Below, piece after piece: positions 41,541 to 51,237 of a stretch of DNA of 64,000 bases (positions are counted from its first letter, which is position 1; the number at the start of each line of letters is the position of its first letter). The stretch is from the NCBI GenBank assembly GCA_004556565.1, contig SFGN01000006.1:21392-85391 (forward strand), written 5' to 3'. The notes below the pieces were generated by a model, which ran no database searches, was not told the DNA's origin, and was given only the letters and a program-made list of their open reading frames with translations. A program made the translations under genes and the position numbers. The DNA comes from Lachnospiraceae bacterium (lineage in GTDB: Bacteria; Bacillota_A; Clostridia; Lachnospirales; Lachnospiraceae).

Positions 41541-43808
41541 ATGATAAAATTATATGAAAATGGCGTATATTTGCTGCACGGTACGGAAATCGTCGAGGCA
41601 GACGGCAGGCAGCAGATGCCGCTGACGCAGGAAGAAGCTGCAAAAAATACAATGGCATATGGAATCTTAAGTGCCCATAATACTTCAGGGAATATGGATA
41701 ACCTGCAGATTAAATTTGATAAACTGACATCTCATGACATAACATTTGTGGGAATCATCCAGACGGCAAGGGCTTCAGGCCTGGAGAGATTCCCGATTCC
41801 GTATGTTCTGACCAACTGCCACAATTCTTTGTGCGCTGTAGGCGGCACGATCAATGAAGATGACCACATGTTTGGACTCAGTTGTGCGAAAAAGTACGGC
41901 GGAGTATATGTTCCGCCTCATCAGGCAGTCATCCACCAGTATGCAAGGGAGATGCTTGCGGGCGGCGGCAAAATGATTCTTGGTTCGGACAGCCACACCC
42001 GTTATGGTGCGCTTGGCACGATGGCCATGGGAGAAGGCGGACCGGAGCTTGTAAAGCAGCTTCTCAATAAGACATATGATATCAAGATGCCGGGCGTGAT
42101 CGGAATTTATCTGGACGGTGAGCCGATGAAAGGTGTCGGACCGCAGGATGTTGCCCTGGCAATTATCGGCGCGACATTTAAAAATGGCTATGTTAATAAT
42201 AAAGTTATGGAATTCGTGGGACCGGGTGTTGCAAAACTGAGTGCTGACTTCCGTATCGGCATAGATGTCATGACAACAGAGACGACATGCCTGTCTTCTA
42301 TCTGGCAGACTGACGAGAAGATTCAGGAATTCTACGAAATCCACGGAAGAAGCGAAGATTATAAAGAACTGACACCGGGCGAGTGTACATATTATGACGG
42401 TATGGTTTATGTGAACTTAAGCGAAATCAAGCCGATGATCGCAATGCCGTTCCACCCGAGTAATGTATATACAATTGATGAACTGAATGAGAATCTGGAA
42501 GACATCCTCCGTGATGTTGAAAAGAAAGCACTTGTGAGCCTTGACGGTGCGGTTGACTATTCTCTGATGGATAAAATCATTGATGGAAAACTGTATGTAG
42601 AACAGGGAATTATCGCGGGATGTGCAGGCGGCGGATTTGAAAATATCTGTGCGGCGGCAGACATTATCCGCGGAAAGAATATCGGGGCAAATGAATTTAC
42701 GTTCAGTGTATATCCGGCAAGTACGCCGATTTATATGGAACTGGTGAGAAACGGAGCAGTTGCCGACCTTCTGGCAGCCGGGACAATTGTAAAGACCGCG
42801 TTCTGCGGACCATGCTTCGGCGCAGGGGATACACCTGCCAATAATGCACTTTCCATCCGCCACTCAACCAGAAACTTCCCGAACAGAGAAGGATCTAAGC
42901 TGCAGAGCGGTCAGATTTCCTCCGTAGCATTGATGGATGCACGTTCAATTGCGGCAACAGCGGCTAATAAGGGATTCCTTACTCCGGCAACGGCGATGGA
43001 TGTTGAATATACCGGACCGAAATATCATTTTGATGGAAGCATTTATGCAAACCGTGTGTTTGACAGCAAAGGAGTGGCAGACCCGTCAGTTGAGATTAAA
43101 TTCGGGCCGAATATTAAGGACTGGCCGGCAATGCCTGCACTGCCGCAGAATCTTATATTGAAAATTGTTTCCGAGATTCATGATCCGGTCACGACAACAG
43201 ATGAACTGATTCCTTCCGGAGAGACTTCTTCGTACCGCTCCAATCCGCTGGGGCTGGCAGAGTTTGCGCTTTCCAGAAAAGACCCTGCATATGTAGGCCG
43301 TGCGAAGGAAGTACAGGCTGCCCAGAAAGCAATCGAAGCGGGTGAGTGTCCGCTGGATGCACTGGAGGAGCTGAAACCTGTCATTAAGACAATACAGAAG
43401 GTTTATCCGGAGGCCGGAAAAGGAAATCTTGGCGTTGGAAGCACCATTTTTGCTGTGAAACCGGGAGACGGCTCAGCCCGTGAACAGGCTGCGTCCTGTC
43501 AGAAAGTGCTTGGCGGATGGGCGAACATTGCAAATGAATACGCAACAAAACGCTACCGTTCAAACCTTATCAACTGGGGTATGCTTCCGTTTTTGACTGA
43601 TGCAGACCACGAAGCACTTCCGTTTAAAAACGGAGACTATCTGTTCATTCCGGATGTGAGAAAAGTGATAGAGGAAAAACAGTCCGCAGTGAAGGCATTT
43701 GTAGTTGCGGACGAATTGAAAGAGATTGAGCTGAAACTGGGTGATATGACAGATGCTGAAAGAGAAATCATTCTGAAGGGATGCCTCATTAATTATTATA
43801 GAGGATAA
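41541..43808 (+). CDS. Aconitase-family hydratase
   Basis: A 755-residue [4Fe-4S] hydro-lyase of the aconitase superfamily. Cluster Cys residues are visible in IAGCAGGGFEN (about 361) and AFCGPCFGAG (about 421 and 424); TNCHNSLCAVGG is near 91. Ser/Arg substrate segments such as GSDSHTRYGALG and the C-terminal swivel domain (KRYRSNLINWGMLPFLTD) are present. Size and motifs resemble the YbhJ-like or hydratase subgroup of clostridial aconitases more than standard AcnA. With citrate synthase at 48563 it could supply the oxidative TCA branch to 2-oxoglutarate; no isocitrate dehydrogenase is in the window. Other hydroxyacid substrates are possible. GGAGG precedes the ATG. Confidence 0.85.
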   Translation: MIKLYENGVYLLHGTEIVEADGRQQMPLTQEEAAKNTMAYGILSAHNTSGNMDNLQIKFDKLTSHDITFVGIIQTARASGLERFPIPYVLTNCHNSLCAVGGTINEDDHMFGLSCAKKYGGVYVPPHQAVIHQYAREMLAGGGKMILGSDSHTRYGALGTMAMGEGGPELVKQLLNKTYDIKMPGVIGIYLDGEPMKGVGPQDVALAIIGATFKNGYVNNKVMEFVGPGVAKLSADFRIGIDVMTTETTCLSSIWQTDEKIQEFYEIHGRSEDYKELTPGECTYYDGMVYVNLSEIKPMIAMPFHPSNVYTIDELNENLEDILRDVEKKALVSLDGAVDYSLMDKIIDGKLYVEQGIIAGCAGGGFENICAAADIIRGKNIGANEFTFSVYPASTPIYMELVRNGAVADLLAAGTIVKTAFCGPCFGAGDTPANNALSIRHSTRNFPNREGSKLQSGQISSVALMDARSIAATAANKGFLTPATAMDVEYTGPKYHFDGSIYANRVFDSKGVADPSVEIKFGPNIKDWPAMPALPQNLILKIVSEIHDPVTTTDELIPSGETSSYRSNPLGLAEFALSRKDPAYVGRAKEVQAAQKAIEAGECPLDALEELKPVIKTIQKVYPEAGKGNLGVGSTIFAVKPGDGSAREQAASCQKVLGGWANIANEYATKRYRSNLINWGMLPFLTDADHEALPFKNGDYLFIPDVRKVIEEKQSAVKAFVVADELKEIELKLGDMTDAEREIILKGCLINYYRG

Positions 43809-43921
43809 GATTTTCAGCAAGAATATAATTTGAAAATGCTCCCCTTAGGGCGGCGGTTTCACTGGAACAGCCTGCTTTAAGAGGAGTATTTTATTCTTTT
43901 TATAAATTTTTGAATAATGTT

Positions 43922-43947
43922 TGCAACATTTTGGTACTTTCTGTACT
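43922..43947 (+). promoter_or_regulatory. Possible ECF-type promoter of the second sigma factor
   Basis: TGCAAC (43922-43927) followed 15-16 bases later by TGTAC resembles the AAC/CGT-type layout of ECF promoters, which would fit autoregulation. Weak evidence. Confidence 0.3.
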
Positions 43948-44008
43948 CTTATAAGTAGGATGGAAATAATTCGTGGAAGCGTCGAAGATAAAATGGAAGG
44001 AGGAAACA

Positions 44009-44533
44009 ATGAAAGTGCAAAAACGTGAAAGAGCGAAGGAGAACGAACAGACACTGATCTGCAGAGCACGAAGAGGCGATGTCAAAGCGTTTTCTGAACT
44101 GTATGCACAGATTTATAAGGAACTATACAGATTTGCTTTTTTTACTTTAAAGCATCAGCAGGATGCGGAAGATGCAGTCAGCGAGACAGTGATCGCAGCC
44201 TACGAGAATATCGGCAGGCTCCAAAAGGAGGAATCTTTCCGGAGCTGGATTTTTACAATCCTTGCGAACCGGTGCAAAAGCCGCTTTAAGAGAAAAGAGG
44301 AACTTACGGAGCTGACAGAGGAACTGCCTGCCGGGGAGATGAACCATGAAGAGGCGTGTGATGTGAGAGAGGCATTTATGATGTTAGGGGAAGAGGATCG
44401 CATGATTGTGGCCTGGTCGGTTCTCGGCGGATATTTAAGTGAGGAAATCGGAAATGTGTTGGAGATGAATGCGGCAACTGTCCGTTCAAGGAAAGCGAGA
44501 GCTTTGGAAAAGATGAAACAGACATTGATGTAA
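44009..44533 (+). CDS. Sigma-70 family (ECF-like) sigma factor
   Basis: A 174-residue sigma factor: region 2 (ELYRFAFFTLKHQQDAEDAVSET) and region 4 (GGYLSEEIGNVLEMNAATVRSRKARALEKM). The start is ATG 44009 after AAGGAGG; GTG 43973 in the same frame is less likely. It is followed after about 50 bases by a membrane protein with a cytoplasmic N-terminus that probably controls it. Confidence 0.85.
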   Translation: MKVQKRERAKENEQTLICRARRGDVKAFSELYAQIYKELYRFAFFTLKHQQDAEDAVSETVIAAYENIGRLQKEESFRSWIFTILANRCKSRFKRKEELTELTEELPAGEMNHEEACDVREAFMMLGEEDRMIVAWSVLGGYLSEEIGNVLEMNAATVRSRKARALEKMKQTLM

Positions 44534-44584
44534 AGAATGACCGGAACGGTATTGGAATTTGGGTGATGACAGAAAGGGATCGGA

Positions 44585-46603
44585 ATGATGGATGAGAAAA
44601 AATTGAAGAAAATTATAGATGAACAGACTGAAGATATGGAAATCCCTGAATCCCTTCAGCCGGAAGCTGTTGAAGAGATGCTGAGGGAAAGGACGGAAGA
44701 AATTCAGAAAAAGAGCAGAAAGAGCCGATATAAAAAAGGCCTGGCTGCGGCTGCCTGCTGTCTGCTTGTGACGGGAGCTGTGGCCGGCGGTGCACTGTGG
44801 CTGAAGGGGAATTCTTCATCAGATCAGGCTGCCATCGGTGATACGGCGGGGGATGTCCCGTCGAAAACCGGGAAGGACACAGCACGTTTTGAAGTGACAG
44901 GCATCAAGACCGCAGAAAGTTATGAATCTGTGTATGACTATCTTCAGACGGCGAAGGAAGTCCGGCAGGCAAAGTATGGACGCATGGATAACGGAAGGGA
45001 TATGGCTGCGGGAGCGACGGAAGAACTGGCGGTTGCAGCGGAAGCGGACAGTGCGACAGGGGATTTGGGATATTATGATACGAATGTCCGGGAAGAGGGT
45101 GTCGGAGAAGCAGATGTGGTCAAGACAGACGGCAAGCGTATCTATACAAAAGTCGGGCAGACAATCAAGATTGCCGGAATCGAACAGGATGACATAGAGG
45201 CTTTCGGAGCGGTCCCGATCGAGCAGGATACGTACGGCGCAGAATTTTTTGTCAGTGGTGACCGCCTCATTATAACTTATACAATGACAGAAGTGGTTGA
45301 TCAGGTAACGGAAGAAGGAGAAATCTACGGCGGATATTATCGGGAATATGCAGTTGCGGAGACATTTGACGTAAGCAACCCGGCAGAGCCGAAATCACTC
45401 GGAAAGGTGACACAGAGCGGTGGATATAACACACTGAGGGTTGTGGGTGATTATGTGTACCTGTTCAGTGATTTTTATGCAGACGCCTATAATCTGAAAC
45501 GGGATGACATCAGTACGTATATTCCTTCCGTTCAGGGAAAGAGCCTGAATTGTGAAGATATTCTCATGCCTCAGATTTCGGACGGTAATGCGTACACGAT
45601 CGTGACGTCCTTCTCCTTAGATAATCCCGGAGAAAAAGTAGACAGTAAAGCGATTTTTGGTTCCGGAGGGATGTGCTATGTGAGCGGAAACAATATCTAT
45701 ATATGTGAGGCGGATTACGGAACAGCGGATTTAGGGAATACAAGTACCTGTATCCGGAAAGTTTCTTATAACGACGGCGTTCTCGAAGCAGTGGGACAGA
45801 CGAGAATAGAAGGGACGCTGAATGATTCTTTCAGCATAGATGAATATGAAGGAAATCTACGTCTTGTCACTACAGTAAGATATTCATATGGCGGAGAAAT
45901 CATGCTACTTGATGATGCAGCGGTTTCTTCAGACTCTGCGGCATCCGAAGATGAACGCCAGAATACGAACACGCTATATATTCTTGATGAAAATCTGAAT
46001 GAATTGTCAAGGATCGAAGACCTTGCACCGGATGAAAGCGTATATTCAGCCAGATTCATGGGAAATACCGGATATTTTGTAACCTATCGTCAGATGGATC
46101 CGTTGTTTTCTGTTGACCTGTCCGACCCGGCAAATCCACAGATCATCGGCAGTCTGAAGATACCGGGATTCTCAGAATATCTTCATCCATACGGAGATGG
46201 GCTTCTGCTTGGAATCGGCATGGATACGGATGACACAGGGACGACGACAAATGGAGTGAAGCTTTCTATGTTTGATATTTCTGACCCGTCGGATGTACAG
46301 GAGGTGCAGAAATATGTGCTGGAAAATATGTATGCGACGGATGTTGCATATAATTATAAAGCAGCGCTTGTGGATGTCGGAAAGAACCTGATTGGTTTTG
46401 CGGCTTATGGGGATGAACAGGTCTATTATGTGTTTTCCTACGATGAAAATGGATTTAATCTGCTGTTCGAGCGGAATCTGACCGGCATGTACAATAACCC
46501 GAGAATGCTCTATTCCGGTGACAAAATTTATCTTGTTGCGGGAAATGTTATAGAATCTTATCGATTTGGGACTTTTGAAAAAGTCGATGATATAGTATTA
46601 TAA
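44585..46603 (+). CDS. Membrane-anchored beta-propeller domain protein
   Basis: A 672-residue protein with a cytoplasmic acidic N-terminus (about 1-48), one membrane helix (about 50-73, GLAAAACCLLVTGAVAGGAL) and a large extracytoplasmic beta-propeller (family of PF09826, seen from TDGKRIYTKVGQTIKI, DVSNPAEPKSLGKV, DLSDPANPQIIGSL and DISDPSDVQEVQK repeats). Encoded behind an ECF-like sigma factor, it has the layout of a membrane anti-sigma or sensor, with the propeller sensing envelope conditions. That role is inferred from context. ATG 44585 or 44588. Confidence 0.8.
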   Translation: MMDEKKLKKIIDEQTEDMEIPESLQPEAVEEMLRERTEEIQKKSRKSRYKKGLAAAACCLLVTGAVAGGALWLKGNSSSDQAAIGDTAGDVPSKTGKDTARFEVTGIKTAESYESVYDYLQTAKEVRQAKYGRMDNGRDMAAGATEELAVAAEADSATGDLGYYDTNVREEGVGEADVVKTDGKRIYTKVGQTIKIAGIEQDDIEAFGAVPIEQDTYGAEFFVSGDRLIITYTMTEVVDQVTEEGEIYGGYYREYAVAETFDVSNPAEPKSLGKVTQSGGYNTLRVVGDYVYLFSDFYADAYNLKRDDISTYIPSVQGKSLNCEDILMPQISDGNAYTIVTSFSLDNPGEKVDSKAIFGSGGMCYVSGNNIYICEADYGTADLGNTSTCIRKVSYNDGVLEAVGQTRIEGTLNDSFSIDEYEGNLRLVTTVRYSYGGEIMLLDDAAVSSDSAASEDERQNTNTLYILDENLNELSRIEDLAPDESVYSARFMGNTGYFVTYRQMDPLFSVDLSDPANPQIIGSLKIPGFSEYLHPYGDGLLLGIGMDTDDTGTTTNGVKLSMFDISDPSDVQEVQKYVLENMYATDVAYNYKAALVDVGKNLIGFAAYGDEQVYYVFSYDENGFNLLFERNLTGMYNNPRMLYSGDKIYLVAGNVIESYRFGTFEKVDDIVL

Positions 46604-46653
46604 TAAAATAGGTGTTCGGAACATCGCAAATAAAGGATAAGGAATACAGATTT

Positions 46654-47418
46654 ATGATATTTGACACACATGCACATTATGATGATGAACAGTTTGAACA
46701 GGACAGAGAAGGATTGCTCTTATCCATGAAGGATAGCGGTGTCGGCTGGATTGTGAATGCCAGTGCAGCGGTAGATTCATGGAAAAAGGTACTGGAGCTG
46801 ACCCGAAGATATCCGTTCGTGTATGGTATGATAGGCGTACATCCGGATGAGGTCGGGGCACTGAATGAAGAAAAATTATCCGAAATGGAACGTTTGCTTG
46901 ATGAAGAGAAAATAGTGGCGGTCGGAGAAATCGGCCTGGATTATTATTGGGACAATGAAAGCCATGACCTCCAGAAAGAATGGTTTGTCCGCCAACTTGA
47001 TCTGGCACGAAAACACGGCCTTCCGGTAAATATCCATAGCCGTGAAGCAGCAGCAGACACCATGGAGGTCCTTAAGGCACACGGGCAGGAAATGAAAGCA
47101 ACCATACACTGCTATTCTTATTCCAGAGAGATGGCGGAAGAATATGTCCGGATGGGGTATCTGATAGGAGTCGGCGGCGTGGTAACCTTTAATAATGCAA
47201 GAAAACTGAAAGAAACTGTGTGTGCGGTTCCACTTTCACATATCGTTCTGGAGACGGACTGTCCTTATCTTGCACCGGTGCCTTACCGTGGAAAAAGAAA
47301 TTCATCTGCCAATCTGCATTATGTCGTCAGAGCAATTGCAGAGCTGAAGGGTATTACAGAAGAAGAAGTGGTGCATGTGACGGCAGAAACTGCGAAAGCA
47401 TTTTATGGAATATCATGA
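46654..47418 (+). CDS. tatD: TatD family metal-dependent hydrolase
   Basis: A 254-residue TIM-barrel DNase-like hydrolase. Metal ligands are visible as DTHAHYDD, GEIGLDYYW, NIHSREA, IHCYSY and ETDCPYL. The TatD family has 3'-5' exonuclease activity and roles in DNA quality control. The start is ATG 46654 after AAGGATAAGGA; the longer frame from 46612 lacks one. It lies upstream of rsmA, a common Firmicute order, although the intervening rnmV (RNase M5) gene is missing here. Confidence 0.93.
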   Translation: MIFDTHAHYDDEQFEQDREGLLLSMKDSGVGWIVNASAAVDSWKKVLELTRRYPFVYGMIGVHPDEVGALNEEKLSEMERLLDEEKIVAVGEIGLDYYWDNESHDLQKEWFVRQLDLARKHGLPVNIHSREAAADTMEVLKAHGQEMKATIHCYSYSREMAEEYVRMGYLIGVGGVVTFNNARKLKETVCAVPLSHIVLETDCPYLAPVPYRGKRNSSANLHYVVRAIAELKGITEEEVVHVTAETAKAFYGIS

Positions 47419-47499
47419 AGAATAAAACTGCGGGAAGACTTTAAGAAATCCTGTCAGGGAAAATACAGAAAAACTTATGCGACAGAAAGGGATTGGATT

Positions 47500-48384
47500 A
47501 TGAAGGAACCTGTGCTTGGCAATCCGCAGAATACAATTGCGGTGCTCCAGAAGTATAATTTTACGTTTCAGAAGAAATTCGGACAGAATTTTTTGATTGA
47601 TACGCATGTGCTTGATAAAATAATCCGCTCGGCGGAGATTACGAAAGATGATATGGTTCTGGAAATCGGACCGGGAATCGGGACGATGACGCAGTATCTG
47701 GCATGTGCCGCAGGAAAAGTTGTTGCAGTGGAAATTGATAAAGCCCTGATTCCGATATTGGAGGATACCCTCTCAGATTATGATAATATCAAGATTATTA
47801 ACGATGACGTCCTTAAAGTGGATATTTCAAAGCTGGCGGAGGATGAAAATGGTGGAAAACCGGTCAAGGTTGTTGCAAATCTTCCATATTATATAACAAC
47901 ACCGATTATCATGGGACTGTTTGAGAATCGTGTACCGGTCAAAAGCATTACTGTGATGGTTCAGAAAGAAGTGGCGGACAGGATGCAGGTCGGTCCGGGG
48001 ACGAAAGACTATGGCGCATTGTCACTTGCTGTCCAGTATTATGCAAAACCGTATATAGTAGCGAATGTTCCGCCAAATTGTTTTATGCCGCGACCAAAAG
48101 TGGGATCGGCAGTGATCCGTCTTGAGAAGTATGAGAAACCGCCGGTGTATGTTAAGGATGAGCGGCTGATGTTCCGCATTATACGGGCATCTTTTAATCA
48201 GAGAAGAAAAACTCTTGCGAACGGTCTGAAGAATTCTCAGGAACTGGATTTTACAAAAGAAGAAATCGAGCATGCAATTGAATGTCTGGGAAAAGGAACA
48301 GGGATACGCGGTGAAACACTTACACTTGAGGATTTTGCAAAGTTAAGCAATCTTCTGGGGGAAATGCCCGAACAAAGGCGGTAA
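47500..48384 (+). CDS. rsmA: 16S rRNA dimethyladenosine transferase RsmA/KsgA
   Basis: SAM-dependent methyltransferase that dimethylates two adjacent adenosines near the 3' end of 16S rRNA, a late 30S assembly check. The 294-residue protein has the KKFGQNFLID N-terminus, SAM motif I LEIGPGIGTMTQYL, motif IV VANLPYYITTPII and the C-terminal RASFNQRRKTLANGL. All are intact. GAAAGGG precedes the ATG. Probably co-transcribed with tatD. Confidence 0.95.
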   Translation: MKEPVLGNPQNTIAVLQKYNFTFQKKFGQNFLIDTHVLDKIIRSAEITKDDMVLEIGPGIGTMTQYLACAAGKVVAVEIDKALIPILEDTLSDYDNIKIINDDVLKVDISKLAEDENGGKPVKVVANLPYYITTPIIMGLFENRVPVKSITVMVQKEVADRMQVGPGTKDYGALSLAVQYYAKPYIVANVPPNCFMPRPKVGSAVIRLEKYEKPPVYVKDERLMFRIIRASFNQRRKTLANGLKNSQELDFTKEEIEHAIECLGKGTGIRGETLTLEDFAKLSNLLGEMPEQRR

Positions 48385-48424
48385 TAGCCGTACAACAGAG
48401 AAAAGTAAAAGAATAAGTTTGACG

Positions 48425-48463
48425 AACTACCCGGATGGCATTATGACCGTCCGGGTAGTTGTT
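48425..48463 (+). terminator. Terminator of tatD-rsmA
   Basis: AACTACCCGGA (48425-48435) and TCCGGGTAGTT (48450-48460) form an 11-bp perfect stem followed by a short T-rich tail. Confidence 0.7.
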
Positions 48464-48487
48464 CATAAATATTTTATAGACATTTCA

Positions 48488-48516
48488 TTGTATATAGCAC
48501 TTAGTTTTAGTATAAT
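48488..48516 (+). promoter_or_regulatory. Promoter of citrate synthase
   Basis: TTGTAT (48488-48493) and TATAAT (48511-48516) with a 17-base spacer, 47 bases before the ATG. Confidence 0.65.
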
Positions 48517-48562
48517 AAAGCAGATGTGATGTAAGTTGTGAAAAGTGATAGGAGGATGATTT

Positions 48563-49933
48563 ATGCCAAAAGACATTGACAACATCTTTTTTGAGAACAC
48601 CCCGAAAATTCTGGAACTCGCGGAGAAATGTGAACGGAACAATACGATAGACAAAGAATTGTATACGCAGTATGATGTGAAGCGAGGACTTCGTGACCTG
48701 AACGGAAAGGGTGTGCTGGCGGGGCTGACGAATATTTCAGATGTTTGTGCCAAGAAACTTGTCAACGGAGAAGAAGTGCCGTGTGAAGGAAATTTGTATT
48801 ATCGCGGATACAATATAAAGGATATTGTAAAAGGATTTCTGGAAGCAAAGCATCCGGGATTTGAGGAGACGGCATATCTGCTTCTTTTCGGGGAGCTGCC
48901 GACTGCGCAGCAGTTGGAAGAATTCTGCGGCATGGTAGCAGAACGAAGGACACTTCCGCCGAATTTCGTAAGAGATGTTATCATGAAAGCACCAAGCAGG
49001 GACATGATGAATAATATATCAAGAAGTATTCTTCAGCTGTATTCTTATGATGATAAAGCAGACGACACCAGTATTCCGAATGTACTGCGCCAGTGTCTGA
49101 ACCTGATCAGCCAGTTCCCGATGCTGATGGTTTACGGTTATCATGCATATAATTACAGGAATGGCCAGGATTTATATATTTATGCTCCTGACCCGAAACT
49201 TTCCACAGCGGAGAATATTCTGATGATGCTCCGTGAAGACAGGAACTATACAGAACTTGAGGCGACTATCCTGGACATGGCAATGGTGCTGCATATGGAT
49301 CACGGCGGCGGTAATAACTCAACATTTACTACTCATGTCGTGACATCTTCCGGTACAGACACGTATTCCACGATATCAGCGGCCATGGCATCCCTGAAAG
49401 GTCCAAAGCACGGCGGTGCGAATATTAAAGTCACACAGATGTTTGATGACATGAAGGCCAACCTGAAAGACTGGGAAGATGAAGATGAGATCAGACATTA
49501 TCTGGAAGCTCTTCTTGATAAGCAGGCGTTTGACAAAAAAGGTCTGATTTATGGAATGGGACATGCTATTTATTCGGTTTCGGATCCAAGGGCAGAGATA
49601 TTTAAGAAGTTTGTTAAGCAGCTCGCCCGGGAGAAAGGGTGTGAAAAGGAGTATGCTCTGTATGAAAAGGTTGAGCATATGGCACCGAAGGTTATCGGAG
49701 AGAAACGAAAGATTTATAAAGGCGTAAATGCCAATGTAGACTTTTACAGCGGGCTTGTTTACAGCATGCTGAACCTGCCGCCTTCACTTTATACTCCGAT
49801 TTTTGCGGCTGCAAGAATCGTAGGCTGGAGTGCACATCGATTGGAAGAACTTAAAAATGTGGATAAAATTATCCGTCCGGCATATAAGCCGCTTGCACCG
49901 CACCGTGAATATGTAAAATTGGAAGACAGATAA
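48563..49933 (+). CDS. Citrate synthase
   Basis: Condenses acetyl-CoA and oxaloacetate to citrate. The 456-residue protein has HMDHGGGNNSTF (about 242-253), GPKHGGANIKV (about 279-289) and the signature GMGHAIYSVSDPRAE (about 331-345), which supply catalytic His and Asp residues. RPAYKPLAPHREYV forms the C-terminus. Length is somewhat above the 370-430 of type II enzymes owing to an N-terminal extension (about 1-60), as in other clostridial Si-type synthases. GGAGGATG precedes the start. With the aconitase-like gene it points to glutamate precursor synthesis rather than a full cycle. Confidence 0.95.
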   Translation: MPKDIDNIFFENTPKILELAEKCERNNTIDKELYTQYDVKRGLRDLNGKGVLAGLTNISDVCAKKLVNGEEVPCEGNLYYRGYNIKDIVKGFLEAKHPGFEETAYLLLFGELPTAQQLEEFCGMVAERRTLPPNFVRDVIMKAPSRDMMNNISRSILQLYSYDDKADDTSIPNVLRQCLNLISQFPMLMVYGYHAYNYRNGQDLYIYAPDPKLSTAENILMMLREDRNYTELEATILDMAMVLHMDHGGGNNSTFTTHVVTSSGTDTYSTISAAMASLKGPKHGGANIKVTQMFDDMKANLKDWEDEDEIRHYLEALLDKQAFDKKGLIYGMGHAIYSVSDPRAEIFKKFVKQLAREKGCEKEYALYEKVEHMAPKVIGEKRKIYKGVNANVDFYSGLVYSMLNLPPSLYTPIFAAARIVGWSAHRLEELKNVDKIIRPAYKPLAPHREYVKLEDR

Positions 49934-49952
49934 ACAGACAGGATTGAGAAAC

Positions 49953-50879
49953 ATGAAAGATGAATTTTATTTCCCTTCGAAGGATGGAAATACCGAAATT
50001 CACACAGTTGAATGGAAGCCGGAGGGAGAAGTAAAAGCAGTACTTCAGATCTGCCATGGGATGGTTGAATATATCAACCGATATGATGAATTCGCAGAAT
50101 ATCTGTGTTCCCGGGGAATATATGTGGTCGGAAACGATCACCTGGGGCATGGAAAGTCTGTCCAGAGCAAAGCTGAATATGGATTTTTCCACGAGAAATA
50201 TGGAAATTCCTGTGTGTTGGGTGATATGCACACCCTACGACAGAGGACGATGAAAAAATATCCGGATGTGCCGTATTTTATGCTTGGACATAGTATGGGG
50301 TCTATTATGCTGCGTCAGTACATCAGGCTTTACGGAGATGGGCTGTCAGGTGCCCTGCTGATCGGCGTGGTGGCGGAACAGCCGGTGGGAGTCTTGCGGC
50401 TGGGGCGTGGCCTTTGCCGTGTGATTGCACTGTTCAAAGGATGGCATTACCGGAGTAAACTGGTAGATAACATGGTGGTGGGAAGTTTTAATAAGAAATA
50501 TAAACCTGCCCGCACCAGGGCAGACTGGATCACAAGTGACCAGAAACGGCTTGATGCATATGTGTCAGATCCATTATGTTCTTTCATGTTTACTGTGAAT
50601 GCATATTATCATATGTTTGGCGGCATGATGCAGATGGAAAAGAAGGAAAGTGTATTCATGATTCCGAAAGACTTACCGGTTTTGTTTGCAGCCGGTGCAG
50701 ATGACCCGGTTGGTAAATATGGCAAAGGAGTCAGAAAAGTTTACAATAAATACAAATCAGCAGGAATTCAGGACGTGACCCTGAGGCTTTATGCAGGAGA
50801 CCGGCATGAACTGTTGAATGAACAAGACCGGGCACAGGTCTATGAGGATCTGGCAGGCTGGATAGAGAATAGGATTTGA
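49953..50879 (+). CDS. Alpha/beta hydrolase, monoacylglycerol-lipase-like
   Basis: A 308-residue cytoplasmic serine hydrolase (hydrolase_4 / serine aminopeptidase S33 type). The oxyanion segment QICHGMVEYINRYDEFAEYL, DHLGHGKS, nucleophile elbow GHSMGS (Ser about 114), Asp in AAGADDPVG and His in AGDRHELLNE are all visible. Likely a lysophospholipase or monoacylglycerol lipase. ATG 49953 is chosen over TTG 49944; the ribosome binding site is weak. It lies 20 bases after citrate synthase and may be co-transcribed. Confidence 0.88.
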   Translation: MKDEFYFPSKDGNTEIHTVEWKPEGEVKAVLQICHGMVEYINRYDEFAEYLCSRGIYVVGNDHLGHGKSVQSKAEYGFFHEKYGNSCVLGDMHTLRQRTMKKYPDVPYFMLGHSMGSIMLRQYIRLYGDGLSGALLIGVVAEQPVGVLRLGRGLCRVIALFKGWHYRSKLVDNMVVGSFNKKYKPARTRADWITSDQKRLDAYVSDPLCSFMFTVNAYYHMFGGMMQMEKKESVFMIPKDLPVLFAAGADDPVGKYGKGVRKVYNKYKSAGIQDVTLRLYAGDRHELLNEQDRAQVYEDLAGWIENRI

Positions 50880-50958
50880 TATGAGTTTTTTCCCATTAGA
50901 ATGTGTACCTGTCATACGCAGTGCAGGATAAGGAATATGAAACTTGTAATTAATTATG

Positions 50959-51003
50959 AAAACCGCTATATGAAGGAAAAGAAGCCTTATATAGCGGTTT
51001 TAA
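50959..51003 (+). terminator. Intrinsic terminator after the hydrolase gene
   Basis: AAAACCGCTATAT (50959-50971) and ATATAGCGGTTTT (50989-51001) pair perfectly over 13 bp and end in a T run. The rest of the 51004-51237 gap holds only a possible -10 TATGAT near 51146 for the giant surface gene. Confidence 0.8.
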
Positions 51004-51237
51004 TGTTTAAGAATAACCGTTTGACCGTCATTTGCAACCGTTCGAAGAAATGAGATTTTAATTCTTAAGTGAATTTGATATCTTTAAGTTGATACCATAA
51101 ATTTATTGTGAGAAGCTCTGTGCAAATCATATAAAAATGTGGTATGATATAGGGGAGTATGAATAATCATTTGGGTGGTAGCAATATGGTTATTATACTT
51201 TTCAACACACAATTAAAAATAATGAAGGAGGTAAAGT

